Below are positions 63,822 to 64,000 of a stretch of DNA of 64,000 nt, piece after piece (position 1 is the first letter of the stretch; every line of letters begins with the position of its first letter). The stretch comes from Arthrobacter luteolus NBRC 107841 (GTDB taxonomy: Bacteria > Actinomycetota > Actinomycetes > Actinomycetales > Micrococcaceae). The translations under genes were made by a program, and so were the position numbers. The stretch lies in contig NZ_BCQM01000001.1 in the NCBI RefSeq assembly GCF_001552075.1, positions 248,001-312,000 on the forward strand, written 5' to 3'. Below the pieces are notes generated by a model, which searched no databases, was not told the DNA's origin, and saw only the letters and a list, made by a program, of their open reading frames with translations.

Positions 63822-64000
63822 ATGACTTCCAGCACCCCATCAGCCCTGACCGCCCGCACCGCCTCCGGCCTTGGACTGGCTACCGTAGCCGCAGACGGCA
63901 CCGTCCTTGACGTCTGGTACCCGCGGCCGCAGCTGACCCCCTTTGAAGCCGACAACGCGCTGGCCACCGAACTGGCCAAGGCAGCCGGCACCATGACGGA
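63822..64000 (+). CDS. dapD: Tetrahydrodipicolinate N-succinyltransferase DapD (N-terminal part)
   Basis: The first 59 codons of a gene cut by the window edge. The start MTSSTPSALTARTASGLGLA and the segment LDVWYPRPQL resemble the N terminus of actinobacterial DapD, which succinylates tetrahydrodipicolinate. Identity rests on this short stretch and on pairing with dapE. No ribosome site; leaderless start predicted. Confidence 0.82.
   Translation, partial: MTSSTPSALTARTASGLGLATVAADGTVLDVWYPRPQLTPFEADNALATELAKAAGTMT

Overview
The window is high-GC DNA with short intergenic gaps, many GTG starts and frequent 1-8 bp gene overlaps. Gene content points to an actinobacterium of the Micrococcaceae, most like Arthrobacter sensu lato: UvrD2, AdnAB, the coproporphyrin-dependent heme route with HemQ, SigE/RseA, DUF3107, DUF3117 and a GluABCD-type transporter. 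It reads as ordinary core chromosome. I found no prophage, insertion sequence, CRISPR array, rRNA or tRNA.

Layout. 1-5.6 kb: the end of a DUF2342 metalloprotease, a YgjP-type metallopeptidase, an orphan cyclodehydratase-like E1 protein, then uvrD2 and nudC. 5.7-11.4 kb: an atypical APH-fold phosphotransferase, a divergent MarR/MFS drug-efflux pair sharing an operator, and a YtrA-type GntR/ABC module under a palindromic operator. 11.5-18.7 kb: adnB, adnA and an alkyltransferase-like protein (DNA repair). 18.7-24.6 kb: a DEDDh exonuclease, metNIQ, and a two-gene ABC-2 exporter.

24.8-35 kb: a nearly complete heme cluster, hemA on one strand facing hemE-hemY-hemQ-hemH-hemC-hemD-hemB-hemL on the other. 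Every step from glutamyl-tRNA to heme b is covered. 35-42.6 kb: a MoeB-rhodanese protein, a TetR regulator, DUF3107, an LGFP/SGNH lipoprotein, a ferritin-like protein, a DEAD-box helicase with a long leader, and an orphan DNA methyltransferase. 42.7-47.7 kb: a sodium:solute symporter with a 43-residue partner, a PHP phosphoesterase and an M24 aminopeptidase.

47.8-57 kb: a stress/cell-envelope block (DUF1269-like protein, MgtE_N-CBS protein, DUF1003, Mrp, TatB, RseA, SigE, O-methyltransferase, PepA, DUF3117). It resembles the mycobacterial sigE neighbourhood but has no htrA. 57-64 kb: tag, a DivIVA-like protein, a LOG-family protein, the gluABCD glutamate importer, and divergent dapE/dapD for lysine and cell-wall precursor synthesis.

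Two patterns cross gene boundaries. Eleven genes have a TANNNT -10 element ending exactly 6-7 nt before the start codon, which predicts leaderless mRNAs. Four genes have short tandem duplications at or just after their stop codons. I did not see a clear new multi-gene system. The best leads are the orphan cyclodehydratase-like protein, the orphan methyltransferase behind the DEAD-box gene, the gluB/gluC hairpin and the 33-bp dapE/dapD promoter gap.
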